NCBI GenBank assembly: GCA_025526935.1
Contig: JAHLKD010000010.1
Coordinates: forward strand, 664,451-728,450
Direction of reading: 5' to 3'
Source: Cladochytrium replicatum
Taxonomy: Eukaryota > Chytridiomycota > Chytridiomycetes > Cladochytriales > Cladochytriaceae
Length of the DNA: 64,000 nt
Position 1 is the first letter of the stretch. The number at the start of each line of letters is the position of its first letter. The position numbers and the translations under genes are program-made. This document shows, one piece after another, positions 36,146 through 47,251 of the stretch. The notes beneath the pieces were generated by a model. That model had not been told where the DNA came from, searched no databases, and saw only the letters and a program-made list of their open reading frames with translations.

Positions 36146-38217
36146 CATTGATAGTCAAGGGTAGTTCTTGGCTAGCTAATCAAACAGAGGACCCATACTT
36201 TGAACTTCTTTCCAAATGCGGAAGGCCAAGGACGAAAAATATAGCACCCACTAACGTCATAGTATTCCACCATTTCCGTCTTTTTGAGCACCTAACAAAG
36301 AGTTTTAGCACGCTTGATGAATACATAACCCTTATATCTATACCTGCGGGTACCATTTGGGGAAGTCTTTAACTAACCCGACTTTTCTTCGTCGGATGCT
36401 AGTGAGGCCGCACTAGATTGTGCTGCTACTGGCACAGGAGTGGCCCCTTTAGCAACTGGAGCAGCAGGAGTTCCCGATATATATCATATCTTATCATATC
36501 ATATCATATCATATCATACCTATACACCACCCATACCATTGATGAGCAGTCATCACTTTTTTTGACAGCCCTCGCATTTGCTCGGGTCTCTTCCAATACG
36601 TAATATCAATGCTGTATTAAACACAACAACTGCCACTCCTGCAGCTATCAATCATATATATTGAGAGACATCAACAGTTGCCATAGGTTTTAGTTATGAT
36701 ATGGCATTATATCATACATCATTGTATGCGTATAATACTGCATGAATAGAGCAATTCACTCGCGATATCAAATAGCCAGTTAACAATATTCTTGTACACC
36801 TCGAGATCATCAGTAGACTAAGCCTAATTGCTCTCCTCACTTCCTGTCCACAATTCAAAGTGTTTTGTCATCCCTACATTGGAGTTGACAACATGGTAAT
36901 TGTCTAGGAGCCACATACTTGACGGTTCAATTAGTATATATCATATCATACCATACCTATATACCACACACACCAGTGATGAGCAGTAATCACTTTTTTG
37001 GCCTGCAGAAAAAGCAGGTATCAGTCAATCTTTGGCGTACCCGGGTCTGATCCACAGTTGTACCTCATCAGCAGCATGTACTCTTCATTGCCAGATCTAT
37101 CTCAATTTGACTAGCTATGCAGGTATGGCTCATCAGTGGGGATTATCTCCAGACACACTGTTGGTATTAGGCAATTATCTCTTACACATCTACATATCTT
37201 TGGATCACCTCACGTTGTTATAGTGTCGTTATAACTTGGTTAAAGTGGACACCATGATGCCTTACTCTGAGTGGAGAGCAAAACTGTAGTGCAATACCTA
37301 CATAGGCAGGTAATCTGTGACGGGACATACTTGTGTAGTATGAGCGCCTATGCTTGTCGTACAAAATCACAGTCTCGACATGACAATCGCTAGTATTCGG
37401 GTAGCCAGACGTATTCAGTAGCTCTACTTGGAATCACCGCTCTGTTAGGAGCATTCAATCGACCGTCAACACTGGGGTATAGTGAGCCCGACTGTTGTCA
37501 ATCTCCTGGGTTACAGGGATTCTTCTCTGTTATAGTCTACCTTAAATTCTCACTTGGTGAACCTGTTGTTTTCTCTCGACACTGCTGTGAGGAAGTCGTC
37601 AGGGGGCACAGTGCTCAACTGTTGGTATACATCACTACTCTGTAGTAATACTACTGACAAGTTCATGCTGATGCAGTACATCTACTGACAGTAGATATAT
37701 GTTGTATGTCATATCAGTAGATTACAGCACTTTACGTGCGGCCCTGCTGTATGGAATGGTACTTATCTGATGTGATGTGCTTGATGGTTTGCTCTACTTG
37801 CTTAATTTTTTAATGGTTGACCAGCTGCTACTTGGTTGTGTCCTGGTATTTGTTGGTTGTGTGGTAGACAGGTGGTAATTGTTCTTATTTCTGCTCAAGC
37901 TGTCTTTATATCCACTTGATCGTGTTCGACTTATGTATTGGCCTAGGTAGGGCAATATATGTATTTTTAATTAGCTTCTGCTTGCCTACTTACCTGTGTA
38001 ATAGAGCACTAATATACTCCTAGTACGCTTGGTCTCGTACAACGTCAGGTTTTCGTTGTCACACTCCTTCGTTAATAGTTATATTCTACTAGGTATATAT
38101 TGCTTCAGTTAGTAATAACTTTGTGAGGCTCTTTCACATTACACCTTGTTTACTTGGAGCTAGATTTATCCATAGATGTCAGCTACCGTTACGTATATGT
38201 GTAATCTATCCAATAGT
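36146..38217. other. Subtelomeric non-coding sequence with microsatellites
   Basis: No gene recognised in about 2 kb. A pentamer microsatellite (ATATC)n lies at 36483-36520. A diverged second copy of it and its right flank (CACCA, GATGAGCAGT.ATCAC) lies at 36935-37000. The left target copy CCAATAGT of the outer hAT is at 38210-38217. Confidence 0.6.
36483..36520. repeat. (ATATC)n microsatellite
   Basis: Direct repeats of ATATC or CATAT, five or more units, with a related shorter tract near 36937. Confidence 0.85.
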
Positions 38218-38246
38218 TAAGGTTCGGTGGGTCGGGGTCAGGTCCC

Positions 38247-38688
38247 TGTTGAGTGTTGTTTCGTTCATAAACGTTTTCCTTCTTTGTTTTTACTTTCTTC
38301 AAAAGAAAAAGTTCAGCTGAGGATAACAACAGGATTATTGTTGATCCTCGGAATCGAACTTGCAACATGATGTTAAATGGCTTGTGGTTTAACCCACGAC
38401 GCTAGCGTTGTTGTTATCCAAAATTTTCATTCCTGTTTCTATTTCGGCTTCATTTTGTTCGACGAAAACTTCAAAAGCCAGCGTTCCAGAAAATTCCGGA
38501 TCACCAGCAAACTTGAAGGGGACTTACCAAAGGAGGAAGGAGAGCGCCGCTGCTGACGTGGCAAGGACAAATTAAGCGAGGCTTTGTTGGGAATGGGAGA
38601 ACCTATAAAAAGGTGTGAGTCTTAAGCTTCCAATACATCGAACAAGTACCTCTTATCTGATCTTACCTGCCTACGACGAAATTCTACA
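38247..38688 (+). repeat. 5' LTR of copia-1, 442 bp
   Basis: It has TG...CA ends, with a TATAAAAAGG box near 38611. An 18-base hairpin-forming segment near 38322-38352 reads GAGGAT...ATCCTC. On the reverse strand it carries tRNA-like box A and box B sequences (TAGCGTCGTGG, AGTTCGATTCC). It differs from the solo LTR at 32562 by few bases. Confidence 0.92.
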
Positions 38689-38700
38689 TGGTAGCAGTGG
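38689..38700 (+). promoter_or_regulatory. Primer binding site of copia-1
   Basis: TGGTAGCAGTGG follows the 5' LTR directly. TGGTAGC is the complement of the 3' end of a methionine initiator-like tRNA (GCUACCA), the usual primer of copia elements. Confidence 0.7.
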
Positions 38701-40713
38701 ATTCTCGCTCTTCCCAACAACAACCGAAACCAACGGCGCTCATGACCCGCAAAGCTCAGGATGACAATCTCTTTGTCTTTGACAGAGAGAATTATCATAC
38801 CTTGGCGACTCCGCATGGTGGCCTATCTCGAGGGCAAGGAGCTCTGGACAGTTGTCGACAAGGGACCAAATCCTGACCCACGACTGCGAACTGGTTTTGA
38901 CGAGACTAGCAATGCTGGCAAGGCCGAAATTGCCACCCATGAAGAAAGTGTTCTGGATGATCGCAAGGCCCAATCCAAGATCATCGGGAAGCTCAGCAAC
39001 GTCGTACTTTCGCTTGTCACCAACGCGAACACCGCAAAGGCGATGCTTGTAGCCCTCGATCAGATGTACCAGCGCCAGGCCAACGTCAACAGGATCACAC
39101 TCCGACGCGAGCTAATGGGGAAAAAGATGAGTACCGGGTCTGATCTTAAGACCCACATCTCGGAACTTGCCATGATTGTCCAGAGACTGACTGCTATTAG
39201 TGATTCCATTTCCCCAGACCAGCACATCATCTACCTGCTCAGCTCCCTCCCTCCGGAATTCGATACTGTGATTGCCACAATTGACGTTGAGGATGACACC
39301 CGCCGAAAGGACTACCAATATGTTGTCGGCCAACTTCTCGACGACGAAAGCAAACGACGAAGTCGCGAAAACGAGGAAGGTAACAGTCGAGATCAAGCTT
39401 ATCAGACCTCCGGCGGCAACCAACGACTTTGCTGGAACTGTAGCCAGCCAGGCCACTTCGCTGCCAACTGTCCTAACCAGACCTCGAGTTTGGGTGGTTC
39501 AAATCAAGGCTCTGGAAACGGACGAGGTGGTAGCAGAGGTCGAGGAGGTCGAGGTGGCGGACGAGGTACTGGAAGAGGCGGTCGAGGTCGAGGGAGCGGC
39601 GGCAGAGGACGCGGTCGAGGAAATGGAGGATCCAACCGCGGTGGCGGAAGAAGCGGTGGGCACGCAAACGAAGTAACGCTACCTGCGATTGCGTTCATGG
39701 CTTCGGAGAGATTCTCTGATCGATCTTCTAAGTGGTTCTTCGACACTGGGGCTTCGCACCACCTGTGCAACGATCAAAGGGCGTTCATCGAGTTGCGCAA
39801 GATTACTCCGATTGAGATCGACACCGCAAATGCTGGATCAGGACTCAAGGTTGTCGGGATCGGAAGAGTTCGATTGCTGGTATCAGTTGGAGGGCGGGAG
39901 AGGGAGGTGATCCTTAGTGAAGTGTACTTCGCTCCGAACCTGTCTGACAACTTGGTATCATGGAATCGACTCATAGAACACCGTCTCAAGCTCTACGGTG
40001 CTGGCAAGAAGATCCAGATCGGTCGCAACAATGAGATAGTCATGGAGTTCACACAAGATAAGACTTGCAACTTGTTTGCACTTGATCTGTCCCGATCGAT
40101 CGCCAGGGTGGCACGACGTAACGACGCAACAGCGGATCTCATCACTTGGCATAGAAGGTTCGGACACGCTGGATTCAATCGGATCGAGGAGGCCCAGAAG
40201 CTAGTTGAAGGAATGGAGATCGATGGAACTGAGAGGTTGGACCCTTGTCCGACCTGTGTGAAAGCTACGTTGACCAGAACTCGCTTTCCACGGATCAAGG
40301 ACATTGACGTTAATTCCCATAGCACCCTCTACATCGATCTCCAAGGACCAATAAAGCCGCCCACCTACGGAGGTGCAATCTATGCCGCGGTCGCAGCACA
40401 CAGGAACTCTGGAGTCCTGGTTGTACGCCCCCTGAAAACCAAGGATCTGGCATTCGAGTTCAGTCAAGATGCCGTGCGAGAGATAGGACTCCTTACTGGC
40501 AAGGAGGTCCAAGTAGTTGTCACCGACAACGCAAAAGAGTTGATTTCACAAAAGTACGAGGCATGGGCACGGAAGCGCGGCATTCAACATCACACTACCA
40601 TGCCGTACACCCCGATGCAGAATGGACCTGTTGAGCGAGCAAATCAGACCCTCCAAAATCTTACACGAGCTATGTTAAATGAGGCAGGGGCAAACAGCAA
40701 GCTATGGGGCGAG
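38689..40713 (+). pseudogene. Copia-1 gag-pol, 5' half: gag, protease, integrase
   Basis: The N-terminal gag reading (DDNLFVFDRENYHT) and the main frame (WRLRMVAYLEGKELWTVVDK) join only after a one-base insertion near 38800, so a frameshift is present. The main frame then shows a CCHC knuckle (CWNCSQPGHFAANC) near 39430, and a Gly/Arg-rich RGG-type linker at 39510-39665. The protease site WFFDTGASHHLC follows. Integrase blocks are HRRFGHAGF, the CPTC pair, YIDLQGP (first Asp), VVVTDNAKE (second Asp) and NGPVERANQTL (Glu). At WGE the second copia is inserted; without it the frame continues at 47257. Confidence 0.9.
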
Positions 40714-41314
40714 TGTTGAACAAAGCTGTGGTCTGGATCCTCAGGTTGTGTGTGTGTTGCTAATTCACGGGTTAATGTTTCTAAGAGATGAATAAAGAAG
40801 ATTGCGAGTCACAAGTACTAGCGCAAGAGAATGCTCCTTGTGTGTATCGCCACAGGCTCCTTAAATAAGTGTACTGTCGTTTTGGCTTTTCCTTCCGGAA
40901 GATCTGGATCGAAGCGATAAGGTTTGACTCTTCTTCTCACAGGCGTAGCGAAGCATAATCATGCTAAGCTGTGCGTGAGATCTAGCTCTCCTCAACAGGA
41001 TTGTTCTCACACATGATTCCCACGAACGCGTTAATCATATGTAAACCTTTGCTGTGATCTGATCCGGGCTTCACTTCTACAAGTGGATGATAGAAAAGTA
41101 ATGACAGTTTACTATACCTATGGCTGCAATAAATATAACCCATGAAGAAATAACCGGAGGTATCCAAACTCGTAATAGATCATCATCTATATGCTTTAGT
41201 TCAATAGTTAGAAATGTTGCTCAGTGAAGAGTGACATTTCTGTATATCGGGCGTTTGTGTTTTTGTACTATCAATGACTGGATTGGCCAAGTCCATCAAT
41301 CGAAATACTTAACA
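40714..41314 (-). repeat. 3' LTR of copia-2, 601 bp
   Basis: Left copy in window coordinates; it is the 3' LTR with respect to the minus-strand coding frame. It is identical to 46651-47251. Confidence 0.95.
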
Positions 41315-41325
41315 CACCCCCTCAG
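41315..41325 (-). promoter_or_regulatory. Polypurine tract of copia-2
   Basis: On the minus strand the purine-rich tract CTGAGGGGGTG abuts the 3' LTR start (TGTTAAG). This is the usual primer site for plus-strand DNA synthesis. Confidence 0.75.
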
Positions 41326-41441
41326 TCATTAGATAGGTACAACCGAGAGTATCACTCAACCGATCATAACTTTCTGTAAATGCTGAAGTTGATATTCTAT
41401 TGAAATAAAGGTGAGTTGTATGGACATCGCCAGCCGGTCGT

Positions 41442-43262
41442 TCAAGATAGTATATTAAGTGAAGACTGACTGACTAGCCCCAACGAGCCCCTGTGTTTAA
41501 GGTATAATTTACTTCCAAGAGGTTTAGTTAAGATGTCCGCGATCATATCAGAAGTATCCATATGGTGTAACTCCTGATGTTTCTGTTCAACTTGGAGATT
41601 CACAAATCTCTCGCGAACGTCCATGTGTTTGGTCCGTTTGTTGTTGAACAGATTGTTTGCGATAGACTCGGTGGATTGATTGTCTTGCCATAAACGGAGC
41701 GGATTGAACGACGTAATTCCAATACCCGTCATAAGATTTTTCATCCACTTCATCTCACGCGATAGTTCGTTCAGCGCATACAGTTCGGCTTCCGACGACG
41801 AGGCTGCAATAGTCTGTTGTCGAATCGACTGCCAACTGATTGCCGCATTAGCGAACATTACCACGTAACCGGTTCGTGAGTATCTATCTGCATCGCCCAC
41901 CCAGTCTGCATCGGCATAACCTTGTGGGTTGTTAGCCGAATCAAACATGTAGAGACCGTCGGGTCTTAGCATCGGAGACGTGATACCAGTCCGTGTATAG
42001 TGTAAACCGTAATCCCAAGTACCGAGTAAATATCGTTGTAATCGATAGAGAGCCTTTGATTCTGACTGTCGAGGATCAATCTGATGTTGTGCCAAAATAT
42101 TGACTGCGTATGAAATATCCGGTCGTGTCTTAGTCGCCACGTACGATATCTTCATTAACATTGATCGAAATTGTGTTGCCTCGGCATCGGACAGTGTTGG
42201 TGTGGTCTCATCAAAGATATATGATTTTGACATCGGTGTTTTGGTCGGTTTGATGTTGGTACCCCATAAATTCGCTTCTTCGAGAATCTTCTTTACATAC
42301 AATGCATTGCTAAGGAAATATCCTTCCGTTGTCTGCAATAACTCCATTTTCAGAATCCATTTCGCCTTCAAAGTACTGCCTACTGTGAACGAAGTTTCCA
42401 AATCGGTCTGAAACCGATGATATGCGTTTGGATCTGTGGAAAAATGTAGTATATCATCGACATGAACGGTAGTGTGTTCGCGGGTATTATTTGTTGGATT
42501 GTATCGCCAGAAATGACAGATGTCTGCAATATTCCGCACGAAACCAACACTGAGATATTGTTTCCAAAGAGTTTTGTACCATTCTCGAGCTGCCTGGTGT
42601 AGACCGTACAGACTTTTGATAAGTCTGCAGACGATGGGTCGATTCTGGAAATCTACTCGTCCGAAACCATGAGGGAGTTCGACGTAGTTCTCTTCTTCCA
42701 GTATCGCATTGAGATATGCACCCTTGATATCAAACTGGAATATGATCATGCCGACTAATGCTGCTAATGCAATCAGAAAACGGATCGTGGACGTTTTCGT
42801 AACTGGAGAATAGGTTTCATCGAAATCCAATCCTTCAATCTGTGAAAATCCTCGTACGACCCAACGTGCTTTGAATCGAGTAACATTGCCATGTTCGTCA
42901 AGCTTATATGTGAACACCCATTTGCCCGATAATAAATTCCGTCCATCAGGTAAAAACGTTTCAGCCCAAGTATTGTTGCCGACTAGTTGTGTAACTTCCT
43001 CCTTCATCGCCGCTAACCAGAATGGAGCCTCATCGGATCGTGATAAAGCCTCACGAAGAGTCTTTGGTGCAGTCCGTATATTTCCATTCGCAATTGGTTG
43101 TGTTGGATATGAGGAATCGGCCTTCAGGGTCCAATCGATATTAGGAACGGACCGGGTAAACAAGGAATTTTGTTTCCTTTTGGCGTTCGACAAATTTGCA
43201 CTTGCTTGACGTTTTCGTTTTCTTGCTGCATATGCTTCGTCGACATTCGAGTTGTGCATCAT
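41442..43262 (-). CDS. Copia-2 reverse transcriptase and RNase H
   Basis: A 606-residue open frame. Blocks seen in order are GKWVFTYKLDEHGNVTRFKA, RGFSQIEGLDFDETYSPVTK, FDIKGAYLNAILEEE, LIKSLYGLHQAAREWY and the catalytic core TVHVDDILHFS. The usual YVDD is HVDD here, from a CAT codon. RNase H includes YADADWVGDADRYSRTGYV, ISWQSIRQQTIAASSSEAEL and DNQSTESIANN, plus the terminal TKHMDVRERFV. It overlaps the upstream frame by 122 nt in the +1 frame, so its product may come by ribosomal frameshifting or by initiation at the double ATG at 43262. The reading is otherwise undamaged. Confidence 0.92.
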   Translation of the reverse strand: MMHNSNVDEAYAARKRKRQASANLSNAKRKQNSLFTRSVPNIDWTLKADSSYPTQPIANGNIRTAPKTLREALSRSDEAPFWLAAMKEEVTQLVGNNTWAETFLPDGRNLLSGKWVFTYKLDEHGNVTRFKARWVVRGFSQIEGLDFDETYSPVTKTSTIRFLIALAALVGMIIFQFDIKGAYLNAILEEENYVELPHGFGRVDFQNRPIVCRLIKSLYGLHQAAREWYKTLWKQYLSVGFVRNIADICHFWRYNPTNNTREHTTVHVDDILHFSTDPNAYHRFQTDLETSFTVGSTLKAKWILKMELLQTTEGYFLSNALYVKKILEEANLWGTNIKPTKTPMSKSYIFDETTPTLSDAEATQFRSMLMKISYVATKTRPDISYAVNILAQHQIDPRQSESKALYRLQRYLLGTWDYGLHYTRTGITSPMLRPDGLYMFDSANNPQGYADADWVGDADRYSRTGYVVMFANAAISWQSIRQQTIAASSSEAELYALNELSREMKWMKNLMTGIGITSFNPLRLWQDNQSTESIANNLFNNKRTKHMDVRERFVNLQVEQKHQELHHMDTSDMIADILTKPLGSKLYLKHRGSLGLVSQSSLNILS

Positions 43263-46200
43263 ATTCCTCTACAGGAGATACGGAAGACAAATTCGGAGAT
43301 TCTTCAGTAATGGATTGTGGAGTCGATAAATCAGCATTTGGATCATAATCAGCATCGTCTGGGTCATCATCGTCTAGTCCATGTAAATGTTCAACAACAT
43401 GCATGTCACCGGCTTCTTCTAAGCGGTAATATATGGGGTCGTCGTTTATATCCTCATCGATTTCTTCGTCTGCAACGGTAGAAATCGGGAAATTGTCTGA
43501 GACAAACTCAACAGTCGTCTCTTGCACCCCCTGATCCCCGGTTGGTATTTGATCAACATCGAAATATGTCCCGGCCTTCAGTGGATATTGTACCGTAAGA
43601 TCGTCGAGTAACTGTCGGGTAGGATTATAACCAACAAAAACTCCCTCGTGGAACGTAACATGGAAGTATTCGCCTATTGTGTTTGTCCGAAAATTGAGTG
43701 CTATGACGATCTTCAGGTCTTCACCCTTGTATCCGAGAAACAGACCTAGTTCAGACTTGTCTCGGATTCTGCGCGCCAACCTTTGTTCGTGTGAGATCCA
43801 CAAACTAACAAGTGTTCCAAAGGCGTGGATAGTTGCCAAATCTATCCGCTTGTCAAGGTAAGCACAGTACGGAATCGCATTCACAGCTGAATGGAAAGTA
43901 GCGTTCTTGACGACCGCAGCGTATAGGATGGAGAGTTGCACGAATTGAAGTGTTCGTGGTAGTCCAGCTTGTAGCAGCATCGCGTCCGACATATACTTGA
44001 TCGATTGTATATTCCGCTCTGATAGACCATCGAGTTCCTTTACTGACGGAGGAGCTGGGTGGACGCGGATGCGAGGAATCTTGGTATTGCACCATTGGAT
44101 CAACCGTTTAGTAATCAATTCTCCTGAATCGGAACGTAGTTCAGCAACGTGTAATGGGTGATTGCGATTTTCCACATCAGCGATATGTCGAATCATACTA
44201 TCCACCGCATCACTCTTTCGATTCAGGAAGTAGATTGTGATGAAACGAGGTTGTTCGTCGACAATGATCTGCCAATATCTCTTCTTCTGTCCGTCGTAGA
44301 TTAAACGTACGACATCGGAAAACAGACGGAAAAGTTTCCTCGGAGCTCGACTTATTGTAGAATAAATCGGCTTCTGCTTCAGCTTTGTGCGACTACAGAC
44401 CAAACAATTCTGCATAATTGATTTGTTGACAAGATTGAATGCATCCGGTTCAACCTTGGGCATTTTGATGTTGAGCTTCTCTGCCGTTCGAAAGATCGTC
44501 CGTAAGTGGATGTGACCAAACTGCTGGTGTAACTTTGCAAGTTCGTGTACTGTCACTGGCGATAAGTTGGTGCTCACTCCAACTGTATCTTGAGATGCTC
44601 GTTGACATTCATCATCGTTCGTTTGACGAATGTTGTTGTCTGACATTACATCGAGACCCATCGCGTGAGAAGATCGTACACCGGACGTAAAGTCCATCGA
44701 CTGATCGAGACCTTCTGCGGATACCGCTACTGCTTTAGCTCGTTGAGCAATCGCATGCCGCGGTTGGTGAGTTCCGACGGTACTAACATCAGCATAGAGA
44801 TAGTACAAATCTCTTTCCCGTCGCCCAATAATAACGTGTTCATCCGTATCACCATGCGTGAGGATAACCTTGTCTTTGGTGAAACTCACAATGTCCCCGG
44901 AGTCTCCAATGATACTACACACTGATGCAAGTGTGTCTTCGAGATCAGGAACATAAAGTGCGTTGTGTATTATCTTAATTCGCCCATTGGGTAAAACTAC
45001 AGATACATCTCCAAAACCACAAACTGGAATTGTATGACTATCCGCTAGTTCCACCACGTCCTCGTCATTCGTATACGTCAGCGAACTAAAGGCATGACGA
45101 TTAGGTGTCATCCAAACAGTTGCGCCTGTATCAAGCAAACCCACACGATCCTTTGCTTGAACATGTACACGGACAACCTTCTGTGCCGAGTGTGCGTTCA
45201 CTATCGAAAACATATTTCCGATGTATGTGTCAGCATCTTTATCAACAGAAGTAGGTTGGGTAAGGTCAAAGATTACCTTCTTGGTCAACACCGGTTTGGC
45301 GGTAGATTCGTCCTCCGACGAATCATCACCTGCATCGCCACGGCTGGCAATGAATGCACGAAAATCCGTGTCTAAACAAAGACTCTTTGCAGTGAGATAG
45401 CGTTTACACGCCGACTGCTTGTGTCCTCGTTTGCCACAGAAATTGCATGTGAGATCTGTCTTCTTTGCAGAAGAAGATGTGGACGACCTGGAGTCCTGCG
45501 ACTGCCTGGTCCGAGTGGAACTGCTACTCCCACCGCTACTGCCTGAGCCACTCGAGGCACCCTGCTTACGGCATTGAGCATTGGTGTGAGATGAGTTCGG
45601 ATGCAAGGTACAAATATCCTCCGACTTCGCAACCTTGGCTTTCGCTTTCGCCTTCGCTTTCTTCGCCTTTGCCTTCATGGCCTTCTTTGTCCCATTCGGC
45701 CCACCGGCATCCATGGTGACGTTGAGTTGGACCAATTGGTTGAGGTCGGTCAAGATATTTGACACTGTTTCGAAGTAATGCGTTGGCTTTTGGTGGAATG
45801 GTCGCGGAGCATTCGGATTTGCAGCATCAATTGGATCTTGTATTAACGCCGGTTCCCATTCGGCATACGCAGAAGTGATCATTTTTCCGAGAAAAGGTAC
45901 GAGGGTCCGTAGTTCAATTGTCTGCATCGTGATTTTTGCGACTAACCGGTTTAGTAGATCCTTGATTACGAGTTCGTCCGGTAAAGAGTTCAGTTTGAGT
46001 TCGAATAACTCAGTGAGGTCGGTCACAAACTGCTGAACGCTTTCTGCCGACTGACCGTTCGTACATTTCAGATCTACCAGCCGTTGCTCCCACATAGACG
46101 ATTCGATCGGAGCTTGACCGCCAGCACTGAAAATTCGGCGAAGTCCATCGACTTTGCCTTTTGCTGACGCATAAGCTCTGACTCGATTCATGTCGCGTTT

Positions 46201-46617
46201 TGGGAAACATTCGCATAGAATTCCAACTGCGACGTTATTGTCCGCTTGTTGTGCACGGTAATCTTGCATCTCAGCACGATATTGCGTACGTAAGTGACTG
46301 TTGTGTGTGACGATCGCCAAATGTTCACGTAGTTCTGCTTCCCATTGTGCTCGTGCTTCGTTAGCAGCTCCGCCAGCAGCTCCGGCGATGACTATCGGAC
46401 GCTGTGGGCGATTTCCTTCCGCCTCGTAATTCGGATTATCAGGAAGAGCCATTGGTTCTTGGAGAAGCATAGTGCCAGCGCCGCCACGTAAGTTTGCGTA
46501 AGTCTGCACTTGTTCCATGTACAGATCGAAATCCTGCAGCGTTTTACCGGTGAATGGCTTCGGCCGCGAAGATGTGGTGTCATTCGATCCTGAACCCATC
46601 TTGTCGTTGTTGTCCAA
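43141..46617 (-). CDS. Copia-2 gag, protease and integrase polyprotein
   Basis: A 1158-residue open frame from ATG 46617. The first ~300 residues are gag (an N-terminal FTGKTLQDFDLYMEQVQTYA and a central helical part). A Lys/Ala run, a Ser-rich linker and the CCHC knuckle CNFCGKRGHKQSAC come next. The protease motif is LLDTGATVWMTP. The integrase follows with its zinc region HQQFGHIHL and C-x2-C (CLVC), and a core with IVDEQPRFIT, LRSDSGELI and LDGLSERNIQSI in the expected order for the acidic triad. The C-terminal GKEDL-like fold reads LFLGYKGEDLKIVI. The first catalytic Asp sits in an altered setting (FRLFSDVVRLIYDGQ). Confidence 0.92.
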   Translation of the reverse strand: MDNNDKMGSGSNDTTSSRPKPFTGKTLQDFDLYMEQVQTYANLRGGAGTMLLQEPMALPDNPNYEAEGNRPQRPIVIAGAAGGAANEARAQWEAELREHLAIVTHNSHLRTQYRAEMQDYRAQQADNNVAVGILCECFPKRDMNRVRAYASAKGKVDGLRRIFSAGGQAPIESSMWEQRLVDLKCTNGQSAESVQQFVTDLTELFELKLNSLPDELVIKDLLNRLVAKITMQTIELRTLVPFLGKMITSAYAEWEPALIQDPIDAANPNAPRPFHQKPTHYFETVSNILTDLNQLVQLNVTMDAGGPNGTKKAMKAKAKKAKAKAKAKVAKSEDICTLHPNSSHTNAQCRKQGASSGSGSSGGSSSSTRTRQSQDSRSSTSSSAKKTDLTCNFCGKRGHKQSACKRYLTAKSLCLDTDFRAFIASRGDAGDDSSEDESTAKPVLTKKVIFDLTQPTSVDKDADTYIGNMFSIVNAHSAQKVVRVHVQAKDRVGLLDTGATVWMTPNRHAFSSLTYTNDEDVVELADSHTIPVCGFGDVSVVLPNGRIKIIHNALYVPDLEDTLASVCSIIGDSGDIVSFTKDKVILTHGDTDEHVIIGRRERDLYYLYADVSTVGTHQPRHAIAQRAKAVAVSAEGLDQSMDFTSGVRSSHAMGLDVMSDNNIRQTNDDECQRASQDTVGVSTNLSPVTVHELAKLHQQFGHIHLRTIFRTAEKLNIKMPKVEPDAFNLVNKSIMQNCLVCSRTKLKQKPIYSTISRAPRKLFRLFSDVVRLIYDGQKKRYWQIIVDEQPRFITIYFLNRKSDAVDSMIRHIADVENRNHPLHVAELRSDSGELITKRLIQWCNTKIPRIRVHPAPPSVKELDGLSERNIQSIKYMSDAMLLQAGLPRTLQFVQLSILYAAVVKNATFHSAVNAIPYCAYLDKRIDLATIHAFGTLVSLWISHEQRLARRIRDKSELGLFLGYKGEDLKIVIALNFRTNTIGEYFHVTFHEGVFVGYNPTRQLLDDLTVQYPLKAGTYFDVDQIPTGDQGVQETTVEFVSDNFPISTVADEEIDEDINDDPIYYRLEEAGDMHVVEHLHGLDDDDPDDADYDPNADLSTPQSITEESPNLSSVSPVEEYDAQLECRRSICSKKTKTSSKCKFVERQKETKFLVYPVRS

Positions 46618-46650
46618 AGAAATGTGTTAAGCAACGATTCGTAACTATTG

Positions 46651-47251
46651 TGTTGAACAAAGCTGTGGTCTGGATCCTCAGGTTGTGTGTGTGTTGCTAA
46701 TTCACGGGTTAATGTTTCTAAGAGATGAATAAAGAAGATTGCGAGTCACAAGTACTAGCGCAAGAGAATGCTCCTTGTGTGTATCGCCACAGGCTCCTTA
46801 AATAAGTGTACTGTCGTTTTGGCTTTTCCTTCCGGAAGATCTGGATCGAAGCGATAAGGTTTGACTCTTCTTCTCACAGGCGTAGCGAAGCATAATCATG
46901 CTAAGCTGTGCGTGAGATCTAGCTCTCCTCAACAGGATTGTTCTCACACATGATTCCCACGAACGCGTTAATCATATGTAAACCTTTGCTGTGATCTGAT
47001 CCGGGCTTCACTTCTACAAGTGGATGATAGAAAAGTAATGACAGTTTACTATACCTATGGCTGCAATAAATATAACCCATGAAGAAATAACCGGAGGTAT
47101 CCAAACTCGTAATAGATCATCATCTATATGCTTTAGTTCAATAGTTAGAAATGTTGCTCAGTGAAGAGTGACATTTCTGTATATCGGGCGTTTGTGTTTT
47201 TGTACTATCAATGACTGGATTGGCCAAGTCCATCAATCGAAATACTTAACA
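46651..47251 (-). repeat. 5' LTR of copia-2, 601 bp
   Basis: Right copy in window coordinates; it precedes the minus-strand gag ATG by about 35 nt. Directly inside it the minus strand reads CAATAGTTACGAATCG. I could not match this to a common tRNA 3' end, so the primer may be an internal tRNA fragment. Confidence 0.95.

Larger units (their letters stand above)
40714..47251 (-). mobile_element. Copia-2: recent, complete Ty1/copia element inside copia-1
   Basis: The two LTRs, 40714-41314 and 46651-47251, are both 601 bp and identical as far as I can read. They begin TGTTGAACAA and end CTTAACA on the plus strand. Target duplications GCGAG are at 40709-40713 and 47252-47256. Coding is on the minus strand in two overlapping frames. 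Removing the element and one target copy makes copia-1 read on in frame (WGE then AMVTACY), which confirms the boundaries. Identical LTRs mean a recent insertion. Confidence 0.96.

Noticed and set aside
40982-41167. A 61-residue frame, present identically at 46919-47104
   Set aside because: It lies wholly inside the copia-2 LTRs and is duplicated only because the LTRs are.
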